Positions 15,640 through 26,433 are shown, counted from the stretch's first letter. The stretch is DNA of 64,000 nucleotides from CAZUDO01 sp964618895 (GCA_964618895.1 CAZUDO010000010.1:102127-166126); one strand, 5' to 3'. Numbers and translations are program-made. Notes: generated by a model from the letters alone, not told the origin.

Positions 15640-16011
15640 ATGCCGACGATCAATCAGCTCGTGAAGCAGGGACGCGCACGCCAGCGTACGAAACAGACGG
15701 CGCCGGCCTTGCAGGGGTCACCGCAGAAGCGCGGCGTGTGTACGCGTGTCTACACGACGACCCCGAAGAAGCCGAACTCAGCGCTTCGCAAGGTGGCGCG
15801 TGTCCGGCTCACCAATGGCATCGAGGTCACGTCGTACATCCCGGGCGTCGGCCACAACCTTCAGGAGCACTCGGTCGTGCTCATCCGCGGCGGCCGCGTG
15901 AAGGACCTTCCCGGAGTGCGCTACCACATCATCCGCGGTACCCTCGACTCGATCGGCGTTCAGGATCGACGCCAGAGTCGTTCGAAGTACGGGGCAAAGA
16001 GACCGAAGTAA
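15640..16011 (+). CDS. rpsL: 30S ribosomal protein S12
   Basis: A 123-residue S12, part of the decoding centre. The TPKKPNSALRKVARV loop (Lys43/Lys44) and GRVKDLPGVRYH loop (Asp89, the usual methylthiolation site) are the wild-type streptomycin-sensitive sequences. It starts the rpsL-rpsG-fusA-tuf str operon, with its own candidate promoter upstream. Confidence 0.97.
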   Translation: MPTINQLVKQGRARQRTKQTAPALQGSPQKRGVCTRVYTTTPKKPNSALRKVARVRLTNGIEVTSYIPGVGHNLQEHSVVLIRGGRVKDLPGVRYHIIRGTLDSIGVQDRRQSRSKYGAKRPK

Positions 16012-16078
16012 CGTGCGCGCGGGGGCGGGGAGCGGAAGACTGTCCCGCGCGCGCCCATGAGGCACACGAACAGGCACT

Positions 16079-16549
16079 ATGCCACGCAAAGGCGAAGTCA
16101 AGCGGCGGGACGTTCTTCCTGATCCCAAGCACCATGATCGGGTGGTGACGAAGTTCATCAACGCCATGATGGAAGGTGGGAAGAAGAGCCTGGCCGAGCG
16201 CATGCTCTATGGCGCCCTGGACATCGTCGGCGAGCGCACCAAGGAAGACGCGCTCACCGTGTTCAAGCGAGCGCTGGACCAGGTGAAGCCGGTAGTGGAA
16301 GTGCGTTCGCGGCGCGTCGGGGGTGCCACCTATCAAGTGCCGGTCGAGGTACGGCCGCAGCGGCGGATGTCGCTCGGCATGCGCTGGCTGGTGCAGCACG
16401 CGCGCGAGCGGCCCGAGAAATCGATGGTCGAGCGCTTGGCGGGTGAGATCGCGGATGCGGCAAGCGGGCGCGGCGGCGCCATGAAGAAGAAGGAGGACAC
16501 CCATCGGATGGCGGAGGCCAACAAGGCCTTCGCGCATTACCGTTGGTAG
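16079..16549 (+). CDS. rpsG: 30S ribosomal protein S7
   Basis: A 156-residue S7, the primary binder of the 16S rRNA 3' major domain at the E site. MPRKGEVKRRDVLPDPKH and the C-terminal EANKAFAHYRW are typical and the length is normal. A 67-bp spacer follows rpsL. In E. coli S7 represses the str operon by binding the rpsL-rpsG spacer; the spacer here is shorter and I cannot confirm a similar structure. Confidence 0.97.
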   Translation: MPRKGEVKRRDVLPDPKHHDRVVTKFINAMMEGGKKSLAERMLYGALDIVGERTKEDALTVFKRALDQVKPVVEVRSRRVGGATYQVPVEVRPQRRMSLGMRWLVQHARERPEKSMVERLAGEIADAASGRGGAMKKKEDTHRMAEANKAFAHYRW

Positions 16550-16575
16550 GCTGCGCACGCAGTCCCACGCCCACC

Positions 16576-18678
<2,103 letters not shown>

Positions 18679-18700
18679 GGGCGACGGAGGGGAAACCGCC

Positions 18701-19891
18701 ATGGCGAAGGCAAAGTTCGAGCGCAAGAAGCCGCACGTGAACGTCGGGACGATCGGGCATATCGACCACGGCAAGACCACGCTCACGGCGGCGATCACGA
18801 AGACGCAGGCGGCCAAAGGCCTAGCGCAGTTCGTGGCCTTCGATCAGATCGACAAGGCGCCCGAGGAGCGCGAGCGCGGCATCACCATCGCGACCGCCCA
18901 CGTCGAGTACGAGTCGGCCAAGCGACACTACGCGCACGTCGATTGCCCCGGTCACGCCGACTACATCAAGAACATGATCACCGGCGCAGCCCAGATGGAC
19001 GGCGCCATTCTCGTCGTGGCCGCCACGGACGGGCCCATGCCGCAGACCCGTGAGCACATCCTGTTGGCCAAGCAGGTGAACGTGCCCTACATGGTCGTGT
19101 TCATGAACAAGGTCGATATGGTCGAGGACAAGGAGCTCCTCGATCTCGTCGAGCTCGAGGTTCGAGAGCTGCTCACCAAGTACGAGTTCCCCGGCGACGA
19201 CACGCCGATCATCCGCGGCAGTGCGCTGAAGGCCCTCGAGGGCGACACGGGAGAGCTCGGCACGCAGGCCATCCAGAAGCTCATGGAAGCGATCGACACC
19301 TTCATCCCCGAGCCCAAGCGCGAGGTGGATAAGCCCTTCATCATGCCGGTGGAAGACGTGTTCACCATCAGCGGCCGAGGAACGGTCGCCACCGGCCGCA
19401 TCGAGCGCGGCAAGGTGAAAGTGGGCGAGGAGATCGAGATCGTCGGCATCAGGGCGACCCAGAAGACGGTGGTCACCGGTGTCGAGATGTTCCGCAAGCT
19501 GCTCGACGAGGGCATCGCGGGAGACAACATCGGCGCGCTCTTGCGTGGGCTCAAGCGCGAGGACGTAGAGCGTGGGCAGGTGCTGGCCAAGCCCGGGTCG
19601 ATCACTCCACATACCAAGTTCCAGGCAGAGGCGTACGTCCTCAACAAGGACGAGGGCGGCCGGCATACGCCCTTCTTCAACGGCTATCGCCCGCAGTTCT
19701 ATTTCCGCACCACCGATGTGACCGGGGTGTGTACGCTCCCCGAGGGTACGGAGATGGTGATGCCGGGCGACAACGTGCAGCTGAAGATCGAACTGATCAT
19801 GCCGATCGCCATGGACGAGGGGTTGCGCTTCGCGATTCGCGAGGGCGGCCGCACCGTCGGCGCGGGTGTGGTCACGAAGATCTTCGAGTGA
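18701..19891 (+). CDS. tuf: translation elongation factor Tu
   Basis: A 396-residue EF-Tu that delivers aminoacyl-tRNA. The P-loop GHIDHGKT (residues 19-26), switch I RGITI, DCPGHADY and NKVD motifs are intact, and the C terminus (GGRTVGAGVVTKIFE) is typical. GGAGGGG lies 11 bases before the ATG. It is the only tuf in the window; the tufB position after tRNA-Thr(GGT) is empty. Confidence 0.97.
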   Translation: MAKAKFERKKPHVNVGTIGHIDHGKTTLTAAITKTQAAKGLAQFVAFDQIDKAPEERERGITIATAHVEYESAKRHYAHVDCPGHADYIKNMITGAAQMDGAILVVAATDGPMPQTREHILLAKQVNVPYMVVFMNKVDMVEDKELLDLVELEVRELLTKYEFPGDDTPIIRGSALKALEGDTGELGTQAIQKLMEAIDTFIPEPKREVDKPFIMPVEDVFTISGRGTVATGRIERGKVKVGEEIEIVGIRATQKTVVTGVEMFRKLLDEGIAGDNIGALLRGLKREDVERGQVLAKPGSITPHTKFQAEAYVLNKDEGGRHTPFFNGYRPQFYFRTTDVTGVCTLPEGTEMVMPGDNVQLKIELIMPIAMDEGLRFAIREGGRTVGAGVVTKIFE

Positions 19892-19922
19892 CACGGCGGG
19901 CGACTGACGTGATTTGTACGCG

Positions 19923-20231
19923 ATGAACGAAAAGATCCGCATTCGGTTGAAGGCCTACGATCACCGGCTGCTCGACCAGTCGGTGCGCGAGATCGTCGAT
20001 ACGGTCCGCCGCACCGGGGGCCGGGTCGCGGGGCCGATCCCGTTGCCTACTCACGTCGAACGGTTCACGGTCAACCGTTCACCGCACGTCGACAAGAAGT
20101 CGCGAGAGCAGTTCGAGATCCGTACGCACAAGCGGCTGCTCGACATTCTCGAGCCGACGCAGCAGACCATCGACGCCCTCGGCAAGCTGGACCTGGCGGC
20201 GGGCGTCGATGTCGAGATCAAGCTGCAATAG
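19923..20231 (+). CDS. rpsJ: 30S ribosomal protein S10
   Basis: A 102-residue S10 (NusE), which acts in the 30S head and also in NusB-dependent antitermination. KIRIRLKAYDHRLLDQS and GPIPLPTHVERFTVNRSPHVDKKSREQFEIRTH are highly conserved; the length is standard. ATG 19923 is used instead of an in-frame TTG at 19914. It heads the S10 operon, 31 bp after tuf, without an obvious promoter of its own. Confidence 0.97.
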   Translation: MNEKIRIRLKAYDHRLLDQSVREIVDTVRRTGGRVAGPIPLPTHVERFTVNRSPHVDKKSREQFEIRTHKRLLDILEPTQQTIDALGKLDLAAGVDVEIKLQ

Positions 20232-20267
20232 CCATGGCAACGTTCGGCTGGAACGAGGGTCGCTGAC

Positions 20268-20912
20268 GTGGCGGTGGGAGGACTCATCGGACGCAAACTC
20301 GGCATGACGCAGGTCTACACTGCCGGCGGGGTCCTGGTGTCGGTCACGGTCATCCAGGCGGGCCCGTGCACGGTCGTGGCGACGCGGCGGCCCGATCGCG
20401 ACGGCTACGCCGCAGCCCAGCTCGGGTTCGGCGCGGTCAAACCGAAGCGGCTGGGGAAGGCTGTGATCGGGCAGTTCAAGAAATCGGGGACCGAGCCGTT
20501 TCGGGTGCTGCGCGAACTTCGCTTGGCGGGCGACGATGCTCCGGCGGTGGGCACGCAGGTCGCGGTGGCCGATGTGTTCAAGGCCGGGGATCGCGTCTCG
20601 GTCTCCGGGATCAGCAAAGGACGGGGCACGGCGGGCGTCATCAAGCGCCACCACTTCTCCGGCTTCCCCGCGACGCACGGCACGCACGAGTACTTCCGGC
20701 ATGGCGGCTCCATCGGCAACCGGTCCTACCCGGGCCGCGTGTTCAAGGGGAAGCGGATGGCTGGCCGAATGGGGGCGGAGCGGGTGACCACGGGCAATAT
20801 CCAGGTCGTGGCCGTGCGGCCCGACGATCATCTGCTGCTCGTGCGCGGGGCGGTCCCGGGTGCGCGGGGCGGAACGGTCGTCGTGCGCCTGCGGGGCGGA
20901 AGGCGGCAATAG
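20268..20912 (+). CDS. rplC: 50S ribosomal protein L3
   Basis: A 214-residue L3 that starts with GTG and reads LIGRKLGMTQVY at the N terminus. The central extension reaching the peptidyl-transferase centre contains the signature around SIGNRSYPGRVFKGKRMAGRMG, a segment including the usual Gln/Met methylation area. It ends 3 bp before rplD. Confidence 0.96.
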   Translation: MAVGGLIGRKLGMTQVYTAGGVLVSVTVIQAGPCTVVATRRPDRDGYAAAQLGFGAVKPKRLGKAVIGQFKKSGTEPFRVLRELRLAGDDAPAVGTQVAVADVFKAGDRVSVSGISKGRGTAGVIKRHHFSGFPATHGTHEYFRHGGSIGNRSYPGRVFKGKRMAGRMGAERVTTGNIQVVAVRPDDHLLLVRGAVPGARGGTVVVRLRGGRRQ

Positions 20913-20915
20913 GCG

Positions 20916-21575
20916 ATGGCGGACGAGCGTGTGACGCTGCCCGTGATGTCGACCGCCGGGGCCCAGGTCGGGTCGATCGACCTTCCGACGGCGCTGATCG
21001 CCGGCCCCGTACGGCAGCACCTGCTCTACGAGGCAGTCCGCCGCCACCAGGCAGCGCAGCGGTCCGGCACGGCATCGACGAAGACGCGCGCCTTCGTCCG
21101 TGGCGGGGGCAAGAAGCCCTGGCGCCAGAAGGGGACCGGTCGTGCCCGTGCGGGAAGTTCGCGGTCCCCGCTGTGGGCCGGAGGGGCGATCGTCTTCGGC
21201 CCGCAGCCGCGCAACTATGGCTACCAATTGCCCAAAAGTGCGCGGCGGGCGGCGCTGCGCTCGGCATTGGCGGCTCGCCACGGGGCGGGAGCCCTTCTCG
21301 TGATCGACGAGATCACGCTTCCCGAGCCCAAGACCAAGCGCATGGTCGAGCTGCTGCGCGGGCTCGGCCTCCCGTCGCGAGGTGTGCTCGTCGTCTTGGG
21401 AACCCGCGACGAGGCGGTCCTGCGTGCGGGGCGGAACCTGCCGCACGTGAAGGTGGTCACCATCGGGAGCCTCAATGTCGTCGACGTGATCCGACATGCC
21501 CATCTGGTGATGTCACAGGATGCGCTGGCACGCCTCGCCGCGCGCCTTCAGGGTGAGACTGCGGGGGGGGCATGA
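20916..21575 (+). CDS. rplD: 50S ribosomal protein L4
   Basis: A 219-residue L4. The long extended loop that lines the exit tunnel is visible as TRAFVRGGGKKPWRQKGTG followed by RAGSSRSPLWAGG, with the macrolide-site residues unchanged. In E. coli L4 also represses the S10 operon; no equivalent leader is evident here. It overlaps rplW by 4 bp (ATGA). Confidence 0.96.
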   Translation: MADERVTLPVMSTAGAQVGSIDLPTALIAGPVRQHLLYEAVRRHQAAQRSGTASTKTRAFVRGGGKKPWRQKGTGRARAGSSRSPLWAGGAIVFGPQPRNYGYQLPKSARRAALRSALAARHGAGALLVIDEITLPEPKTKRMVELLRGLGLPSRGVLVVLGTRDEAVLRAGRNLPHVKVVTIGSLNVVDVIRHAHLVMSQDALARLAARLQGETAGGA

Positions 21576-21859
21576 AGCCGACGGACGTCGTCCAGGGGCC
21601 GGTGATCACTGAAAAGGGCACGCTGGTGAACGAGGTGGGGAACCAGGTGGTGTTTCGCGTACACCAGCAGGCCAACAAGGTAGAGATCCGCCAGGCGGTG
21701 GAGCACTTGTTCAAGGTCAAGGTCGAGAAGGTCCGGACCACGCGCCAGCTCGGCAAGGAGCGACGGGTTGGGCGCCACACGGGCCGCAGGCCCAACTGGA
21801 AGAAAGCCTACGTCACGCTGGCGGAAGGCAATCGCATCGACTTCTTTGAGGGCGCCTGA
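21572..21859 (+). CDS. rplW: 50S ribosomal protein L23
   Basis: A 95-residue L23, the docking site for trigger factor and signal recognition particle at the tunnel exit. The sequence GPVITEKGTLVNEVGNQVVF and the VEHLFKVKVEKVRT helix-strand are characteristic. The start ATG overlaps the rplD stop, implying coupled translation. Confidence 0.96.
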   Translation: MKPTDVVQGPVITEKGTLVNEVGNQVVFRVHQQANKVEIRQAVEHLFKVKVEKVRTTRQLGKERRVGRHTGRRPNWKKAYVTLAEGNRIDFFEGA

Positions 21860-21864
21860 GAGCG

Positions 21865-22689
21865 ATGCCGACCATCCAATACCGACCGACCTCCCCCGGT
21901 CGCCGTTTCCAGACCGGGTACGACTTCAAGGAGATCACCAAGAGCACGCCCGAGCCGACGCTGACGGAGCCACTCCGGAAATCGGGCGGCCGCAACAACC
22001 GTGGTCGCGTGACCGTGCGCCATCGGGGAGGCGGGCACAAGCGGCTCTACCGCATCATCGACTTCAAGCGTGACAAGGAAGGTGTGCGCGCCCGGGTGGC
22101 GGCGATCGAGTACGATCCGAATCGCTCGGCCCGCATCGCGTTGTTGCACTACCGCGACGGCGCCAAGCGCTACATCCTGGCGCCCGTCGGGCTAGAGGTC
22201 GGCGCGATGGTCGAGGCCGGACCGAAAGCCGACATCAAGCCGGGCAACAGCCTCGCCCTCGTCGGCATCCCGCTCGGCCCGATGGTGCACAACGTCGAGC
22301 TGCGCGAAGGACGGGGAGGGCAGCTCGGTCGTGGCGCCGGTGCCGCCATTCAGCTGATGGCGAAAGAGGGCGACTACGGCCTGCTGAAACTGCCCTCAGG
22401 TGAGCTGCGGCGTGTCCGTCTCGCCTGCCGGGCGACCATCGGCCAGGTGGGCAACCTCGATCACGAGAACATCGCCTACGGCAAGGCGGGGCGTATCCGT
22501 TGGCTGGGGCGTCGCCCCAAGGTCCGCGGGATTGCGATGAACCCGGTCGATCATCCGCATGGGGGTGGCGAGGGCCGCTCGAAGGGCAATCACCCCCAGA
22601 CCCCGTGGGGCAAGCCGACGAAGGGCTACAAGACCCGCCACAACAAGCGCACGGACCGCTGGATCGTCCAGCGGCGGAAGGCACGCTAG
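21865..22689 (+). CDS. rplB: 50S ribosomal protein L2
   Basis: A 274-residue L2, needed for subunit association and peptidyl-transferase assembly. KSGGRNNRGRVTVRHRGGGH near the N terminus and the C-terminal MNPVDHPHGGGEGRSKGNHP, which carries the conserved His near the active centre, are present. Standard length; 2 bp before rpsS. Confidence 0.97.
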   Translation: MPTIQYRPTSPGRRFQTGYDFKEITKSTPEPTLTEPLRKSGGRNNRGRVTVRHRGGGHKRLYRIIDFKRDKEGVRARVAAIEYDPNRSARIALLHYRDGAKRYILAPVGLEVGAMVEAGPKADIKPGNSLALVGIPLGPMVHNVELREGRGGQLGRGAGAAIQLMAKEGDYGLLKLPSGELRRVRLACRATIGQVGNLDHENIAYGKAGRIRWLGRRPKVRGIAMNPVDHPHGGGEGRSKGNHPQTPWGKPTKGYKTRHNKRTDRWIVQRRKAR

Positions 22690-22691
22690 CG

Positions 22692-23039
22692 ATGGCCCGC
22701 TCAGTGAAGAAGGGCCCGTTCATCGACGGGCATCTCATGAAGAAGGTGCGGGCGATGCTCGAGTCGGGCGAGAAGCGGGTCGTGAAGACCTGGTCACGGC
22801 GCTCGACGATCACGCCCGATATGGTCGGGTTCACGTTCGCGGTGCACAACGGCCGCAAGTTCATTCCGGTGTTCATCACGGAGAACGCCGTCGGGCACAA
22901 GTTGGGCGAATTCGCGCCCACGCGCACCTTCCACGGCCACTCGGGCGATCGCAAGGGCAAGGTCGCGGGGGCGGCGCCGGGCGGAGCGGCTCCACGGCCG
23001 GGCCCGGGTGCGGCGCCGGCCAAGAAGGCGGGGACGTAG
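22692..23039 (+). CDS. rpsS: 30S ribosomal protein S19 with C-terminal extension
   Basis: A 115-residue S19; the family is usually about 92 residues. The core (MARSVKKGPFIDGHLMKKV, KTWSRRSTITPDMVGFTFAVHNG, GHKLGEFAPTRTFHGH) is normal. The last 23 residues or so form an Ala/Gly/Pro tail ending AKKAGT that has no counterpart in most S19 proteins. S19 binds S13 in the 30S head, where its C-terminal tail approaches A-site tRNA, so an extended tail there is notable. The reading frame is intact through the tail to TAG. Confidence 0.95.
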   Translation: MARSVKKGPFIDGHLMKKVRAMLESGEKRVVKTWSRRSTITPDMVGFTFAVHNGRKFIPVFITENAVGHKLGEFAPTRTFHGHSGDRKGKVAGAAPGGAAPRPGPGAAPAKKAGT

Positions 23040-23040
23040 G

Positions 23041-23391
23041 ATGGAAGTACGTGCTTCCAGCCGATTCACGCGGATCACGGCGCAGAAGGCTCGTCTCATC
23101 GTCGCCCTGATTCGCAACCAACAGGTCGAGAAGGCGATCGCCCTGCTCGAGTACACGCCGAAGCGCGGCGCACGGATGGTGCTGAAGACGCTCCGCTCCG
23201 CGATCGCCAATGCCGAATCGACGCAGAACGTCGATGTGGATGCGCTCTACGTGAAGCGTGCGTACGTCGACGAAGGTCCCACCGCGAAGCGCTTCTTGCC
23301 GCGCGCCCACGGGCGGGCCACCAAGATATTCAAGCGGACCAGCCACATCACCGTCATCGTAGATGCTCGCCGGGCGGGCGGAGAGGCATAG
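23041..23391 (+). CDS. rplV: 50S ribosomal protein L22
   Basis: A 116-residue L22 whose beta-hairpin lines the exit tunnel (VDEGPTAKRFLPRAHGRA, the macrolide and arrest-peptide contact region). ATG 23041 is 1 bp after the rpsS stop. An in-frame start at 23008 would only translate the rpsS tail region. Confidence 0.96.
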   Translation: MEVRASSRFTRITAQKARLIVALIRNQQVEKAIALLEYTPKRGARMVLKTLRSAIANAESTQNVDVDALYVKRAYVDEGPTAKRFLPRAHGRATKIFKRTSHITVIVDARRAGGEA

Positions 23392-23397
23392 GCGACC

Positions 23398-24060
23398 GTG
23401 GGTCACAAGGTGCACCCGAAGGGCTTTCGTCTCGGCGTGATCGAGAGCTGGGATTCGCGCTGGTTCTCGCGGCGCGACTACGCAGACCTCCTGCATGAAG
23501 ACACCAAGATCCGCACCTTCCTGAAGAAGCGACTCTATCACGCTGGCGTCTCCAAGATCGAGATCGAGCGCGCGGCCAACAAGGCCAAGATCAATATCCA
23601 CACGGCGCGCCCGGGGATCGTCATCGGGAAGAAGGGCGCCGAGATCGACAAGCTCAAGCAGGAACTCGCCAAGCTCACGCGCAAGGAGAGCTTCATCAAT
23701 ATTCATGAGGTGCGACGGCCGGACCTCGATGCGCAGCTGGTCGCGGAGAACGTTGCGCTGCAGCTCGAGCGCCGCGTCGCCTTTCGGCGGGCCATGAAGG
23801 AGGCCGTCGCGCGCGCCATGCGCATGGGCGCGCAGGGCATCCGTGTCCAGTCGTCGGGCCGGCTCGGTGGGTCGGAGATCGCGCGCCGCGAGTGGTACCG
23901 TGAGGGACGGGTTCCGTTGCACACACTGCGGGCCGACGTGAACTACGGGCTGGCCGAGGCGAAGACCAAGTACGGCCTCATCGGCGTGAAGGTGTGGATA
24001 ATGCGGGGCGAGGTACTGACCAAACAGGAGGAGGAGCAGCGCGCCGCTCTCGGCGTCTGA
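23398..24060 (+). CDS. rpsC: 30S ribosomal protein S3
   Basis: A 220-residue S3 starting with GTG: GHKVHPKGFRLGVIESWDSRW. The KH RNA-binding domain has the GKKG loop (RPGIVIGKKGAEIDKLK), and the C-terminal domain has GRLGGSEIARREWYREGRVPL. It helps form the mRNA entry tunnel with S4 and S5. Normal length. Confidence 0.97.
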   Translation: MGHKVHPKGFRLGVIESWDSRWFSRRDYADLLHEDTKIRTFLKKRLYHAGVSKIEIERAANKAKINIHTARPGIVIGKKGAEIDKLKQELAKLTRKESFINIHEVRRPDLDAQLVAENVALQLERRVAFRRAMKEAVARAMRMGAQGIRVQSSGRLGGSEIARREWYREGRVPLHTLRADVNYGLAEAKTKYGLIGVKVWIMRGEVLTKQEEEQRAALGV

Positions 24061-24069
24061 TCGACCACC

Positions 24070-24495
24070 ATGCTCGCTCCGAAGAAGGTCAAGTGGCGCA
24101 AGATGCAGAAGGGCCGCCGCGGCGGCACGGCGTGGCGTGGATCGACGCTCGCCTTCGGTGACTATGGTCTGCAGGCCCTCGAGCGCGGCTGGGTGACGGC
24201 GCGGGAGATCGAGGCGGCCCGCGTGGCGCTCACGCGCTACATCAAGCGCGGTGGGCGCGTGTGGGTACGCATCTTCCCCGACAAGCCGCTCACCAAGAAG
24301 CCCGCGGAAACCCGCATGGGCAAGGGCAAGGGCTCGCCGGAAATCTGGGTTGCGGTCGTCAAGCCCGGGCGGATGTTGTTCGAGATGGAAGGCGTCGAGC
24401 GGACCGCCGCCCGCGAAGCGCTGCGTCTGGCGGCTGCCAAGCTGTCGGTCGCGACGCAGCCGCGTGAGCGACATGCGGCAGGGAGCCCGCAATGA
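24070..24495 (+). CDS. rplP: 50S ribosomal protein L16
   Basis: A 141-residue L16. KVKWRKMQKGRRGG at the N terminus and the loop with GKGKGSPEIWVAVVKPGR, which reaches towards the A-site tRNA, are conserved. It overlaps rpmC by 4 bp. Confidence 0.96.
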   Translation: MLAPKKVKWRKMQKGRRGGTAWRGSTLAFGDYGLQALERGWVTAREIEAARVALTRYIKRGGRVWVRIFPDKPLTKKPAETRMGKGKGSPEIWVAVVKPGRMLFEMEGVERTAAREALRLAAAKLSVATQPRERHAAGSPQ

Positions 24496-24701
24496 AGGCA
24501 GGTCAGGTTCGGGACATGAGCGAGGACGAGCTGCGGACGCGGGTCACGGAGCTCACCGACGAGCTGTTTCACCTGCGGCTACGGAAGGCGACCTCCCAGC
24601 TGTCGAATCCGATGAAGATCCGGGAGACCCGCCGCGACCTGGCGCGGGTGCAGACCGTATTGCGGGAGCGGGCCGCCCGGACGGCCGGAGGTGCGGCTTG
24701 A
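24492..24701 (+). CDS. rpmC: 50S ribosomal protein L29
   Basis: A 69-residue two-helix L29 beside the tunnel exit. The conserved start is MKAGQVRDMSEDEL, and the second half reads QLSNPMKIRETRRDLARVQTV. Start and stop both overlap the neighbours by 4 bp (ATGA with rplP, TTGA with rpsQ), showing tight translational coupling. Confidence 0.95.
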   Translation: MKAGQVRDMSEDELRTRVTELTDELFHLRLRKATSQLSNPMKIRETRRDLARVQTVLRERAARTAGGAA

Positions 24702-24991
24702 CCGCCGGTCGGCGGAAGACGCGCGAAGGCGTCGTGGTGTCGAACAAGATGCAGAAGACGGTGGTGGTCGTTGTCACGCGTCTCGTGCGCCACGGCAAGT
24801 ACCGGAAGTACCTGAAGCAGCGGGTGCGCTACAAGGCGCATGACGAGCAGAATCGCTGCCAGGTCGGGGACCGCGTGCGAATCATCGAGAGCCGTCCGCT
24901 GTCGCATGACAAGCGGTGGGCCGTGCAGGTGGTGCTGGGGCACGCCGAAGGAGCCGGCGAGCCGTTGGTGGGGACCGAGGTGCCGGCATGA
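24698..24991 (+). CDS. rpsQ: 30S ribosomal protein S17 (TTG start)
   Basis: A 97-residue S17, an early-assembling binder of the 16S 5' domain. Family signatures include RRKTREGVVVSNKMQKTVVV and YKAHDEQNRCQVGDRVRIIESRPLS. No ATG or suitable GTG lies at the expected start; the TTG at 24698 overlaps the rpmC stop and has GGAGGT at 24687-24692 upstream. The protein then begins with the usual short tail before RRKTREG. It overlaps rplN by 4 bp. Confidence 0.92.
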   Translation: MTAGRRKTREGVVVSNKMQKTVVVVVTRLVRHGKYRKYLKQRVRYKAHDEQNRCQVGDRVRIIESRPLSHDKRWAVQVVLGHAEGAGEPLVGTEVPA

Positions 24992-25356
24992 TCCAAACCG
25001 AGACGGTCCTCGATGTGGCGGACAACAGCGGGGCGCGCAAGGTGCTGTGCATCAAAGTGCTCGGCGGCACGCGTCGGAAGTACGCCAGCATCGGAGATAT
25101 CATCGTGGTGTCAGTGAAAGAGGCCATTCCCAACGCCAAGGTGAAGAAGGGCGACGTCATGAAGGCCGTCATCGTCCGTACGGCAAAGGAGATCGGCCGC
25201 ACCGACGGCTCGTTCATCCGCTTCGATACGAACTCGGCCGTGCTCATCGACAATGCGCGCGAGCCCATCGGGACCCGTATCTTCGGACCCGTGGCACGCG
25301 AGTTGCGGGCCAAGCGCTTCATGAAGATCATCTCGCTCGCGCCGGAGGTCCTCTAG
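24988..25356 (+). CDS. rplN: 50S ribosomal protein L14
   Basis: A 122-residue L14 beginning MIQTETVLDVADNSGARKVLCIKV, the canonical N terminus. GTRIFGPVARELRAKRFMKIISLAPEVL closes the protein. It forms an intersubunit bridge to 16S helix 14. The ATG overlaps the rpsQ TGA. Confidence 0.97.
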   Translation: MIQTETVLDVADNSGARKVLCIKVLGGTRRKYASIGDIIVVSVKEAIPNAKVKKGDVMKAVIVRTAKEIGRTDGSFIRFDTNSAVLIDNAREPIGTRIFGPVARELRAKRFMKIISLAPEVL

Positions 25357-25357
25357 G

Positions 25358-25684
25358 ATGGCCCTCCAGCGACTGCGCAAGGACGACACGGTGATGGTGA
25401 TCGCCGGGCGGGAGCGGGGGAAGACGGGGAAGGTCCTCCGCGTGCTGCCCAAGAAAGATCGTGTCCTCATCGAGCGGGTGAACATGATCAAGCGGCACAC
25501 GAAACCCCGGGGCGTGCAGCAGCCTGGGGGGATCGTGGAGCGCGAGGCCGCGATCCATGTGTCCAACGTGCTCCCGATCTGTGGGCGTTGTAACAAGCCA
25601 ACCCGCGTCGGTAGCCGCCGGCTGGACGACGGCCGAGCGGTGCGGATCTGCCGCCGGTGCGGAGAGCAGTTGGATCGGGGCTGA
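25358..25684 (+). CDS. rplX: 50S ribosomal protein L24
   Basis: A 108-residue L24 with an N-terminal KOW motif (VMVIAGRERGKTGKVLRVLPKK). It is an assembly initiator for 23S rRNA. The C-terminal half contains two CxxC pairs (CGRC and CRRC), suggesting a zinc site as in the L24 proteins of many phyla. It starts 1 bp after rplN and ends 2 bp before rplE. Confidence 0.95.
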   Translation: MALQRLRKDDTVMVIAGRERGKTGKVLRVLPKKDRVLIERVNMIKRHTKPRGVQQPGGIVEREAAIHVSNVLPICGRCNKPTRVGSRRLDDGRAVRICRRCGEQLDRG

Positions 25685-25686
25685 CC

Positions 25687-26229
25687 ATGGCGAGCCGCCT
25701 CTACGATCGTTACCGTTCCGAGATCGCGCCGGCCCTGATGCGCGATCTCGGGTGTGGAAACCCCATGGCCGTGCCGCGCCTCCAGAAGGTCGTTCTCAAC
25801 ATGGGGCTCGGGGAGGCGACGCAGAATCCCAAGATTCTCGAATCGGCGGTCGAGGAACTGACCGCCATCACCGGCCAGAAGCCGGTGCTGACCCGTGCCA
25901 AGAAGGCGATCGCCAACTTCAAATTGCGCGAGGGCGTCCCGATCGGTGCCATGGTCACGTTGCACGGGGAGCGGATGTTCGAGTTCTTCGACCGCTTGGT
26001 CAACGTGGCCCTGCCCCGGGTGCGCGACTTCAAGGGGGTATCGGATCGTGCGTTCGACGGGCGTGGTAACTACTCGCTCGGGTTGCGCGAGCAGGTGATC
26101 TTTCCGGAGATCAATCTCGACAAGGTCGACAAGATCAAGGGCCTCACGGTCGTTATCTGCACGAGCGCGCGGACAGATGCCGAGGGCAAGGCCCTCCTGC
26201 GCGCGCTCGGGATGCCGTTTCGGGCGTAG
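25687..26229 (+). CDS. rplE: 50S ribosomal protein L5
   Basis: A 180-residue L5 that binds 5S rRNA. The signature VPRLQKVVLNMGLGEATQN and the GVSDRAFDGRGNYSLG and FPEINLDK blocks are present. ATG 25687 gives the conserved YDRYRSEIAPALM start; an upstream in-frame start at 25657 only reads the end of rplX. Confidence 0.97.
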   Translation: MASRLYDRYRSEIAPALMRDLGCGNPMAVPRLQKVVLNMGLGEATQNPKILESAVEELTAITGQKPVLTRAKKAIANFKLREGVPIGAMVTLHGERMFEFFDRLVNVALPRVRDFKGVSDRAFDGRGNYSLGLREQVIFPEINLDKVDKIKGLTVVICTSARTDAEGKALLRALGMPFRA

Positions 26230-26240
26230 GAGCACGAAGC

Positions 26241-26426
26241 ATGGCGAAAACGTGTCTGATGGTGAAGGCGTCGCGGCCTCCGAAGTTCAAGGTGCGGGGG
26301 TATAACCGTTGTCCGCTGTGCGGACGTCCGCGCGCGTACTACCGGCGCTTCCGGATGTGCCGGCTCTGCCTGCGTGACCTCGCGCGTAAGGGGCATATCC
26401 CCGGGCTCACCAAGGCCAGCTGGTGA
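26241..26426 (+). CDS. rpsZ: 30S ribosomal protein S14 type Z (zinc-binding)
   Basis: A 61-residue short-form S14 with Cys24-x2-Cys27 and Cys40-x2-Cys43 (CPLCGRP, CRLCLRDLA), the zinc-dependent type rather than the roughly 100-residue zinc-free form. It ends GHIPGLTKASW, the invariant tail. It lies in the usual place between L5 and S8. Confidence 0.96.
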   Translation: MAKTCLMVKASRPPKFKVRGYNRCPLCGRPRAYYRRFRMCRLCLRDLARKGHIPGLTKASW

Positions 26427-26433
26427 TCGGCAC

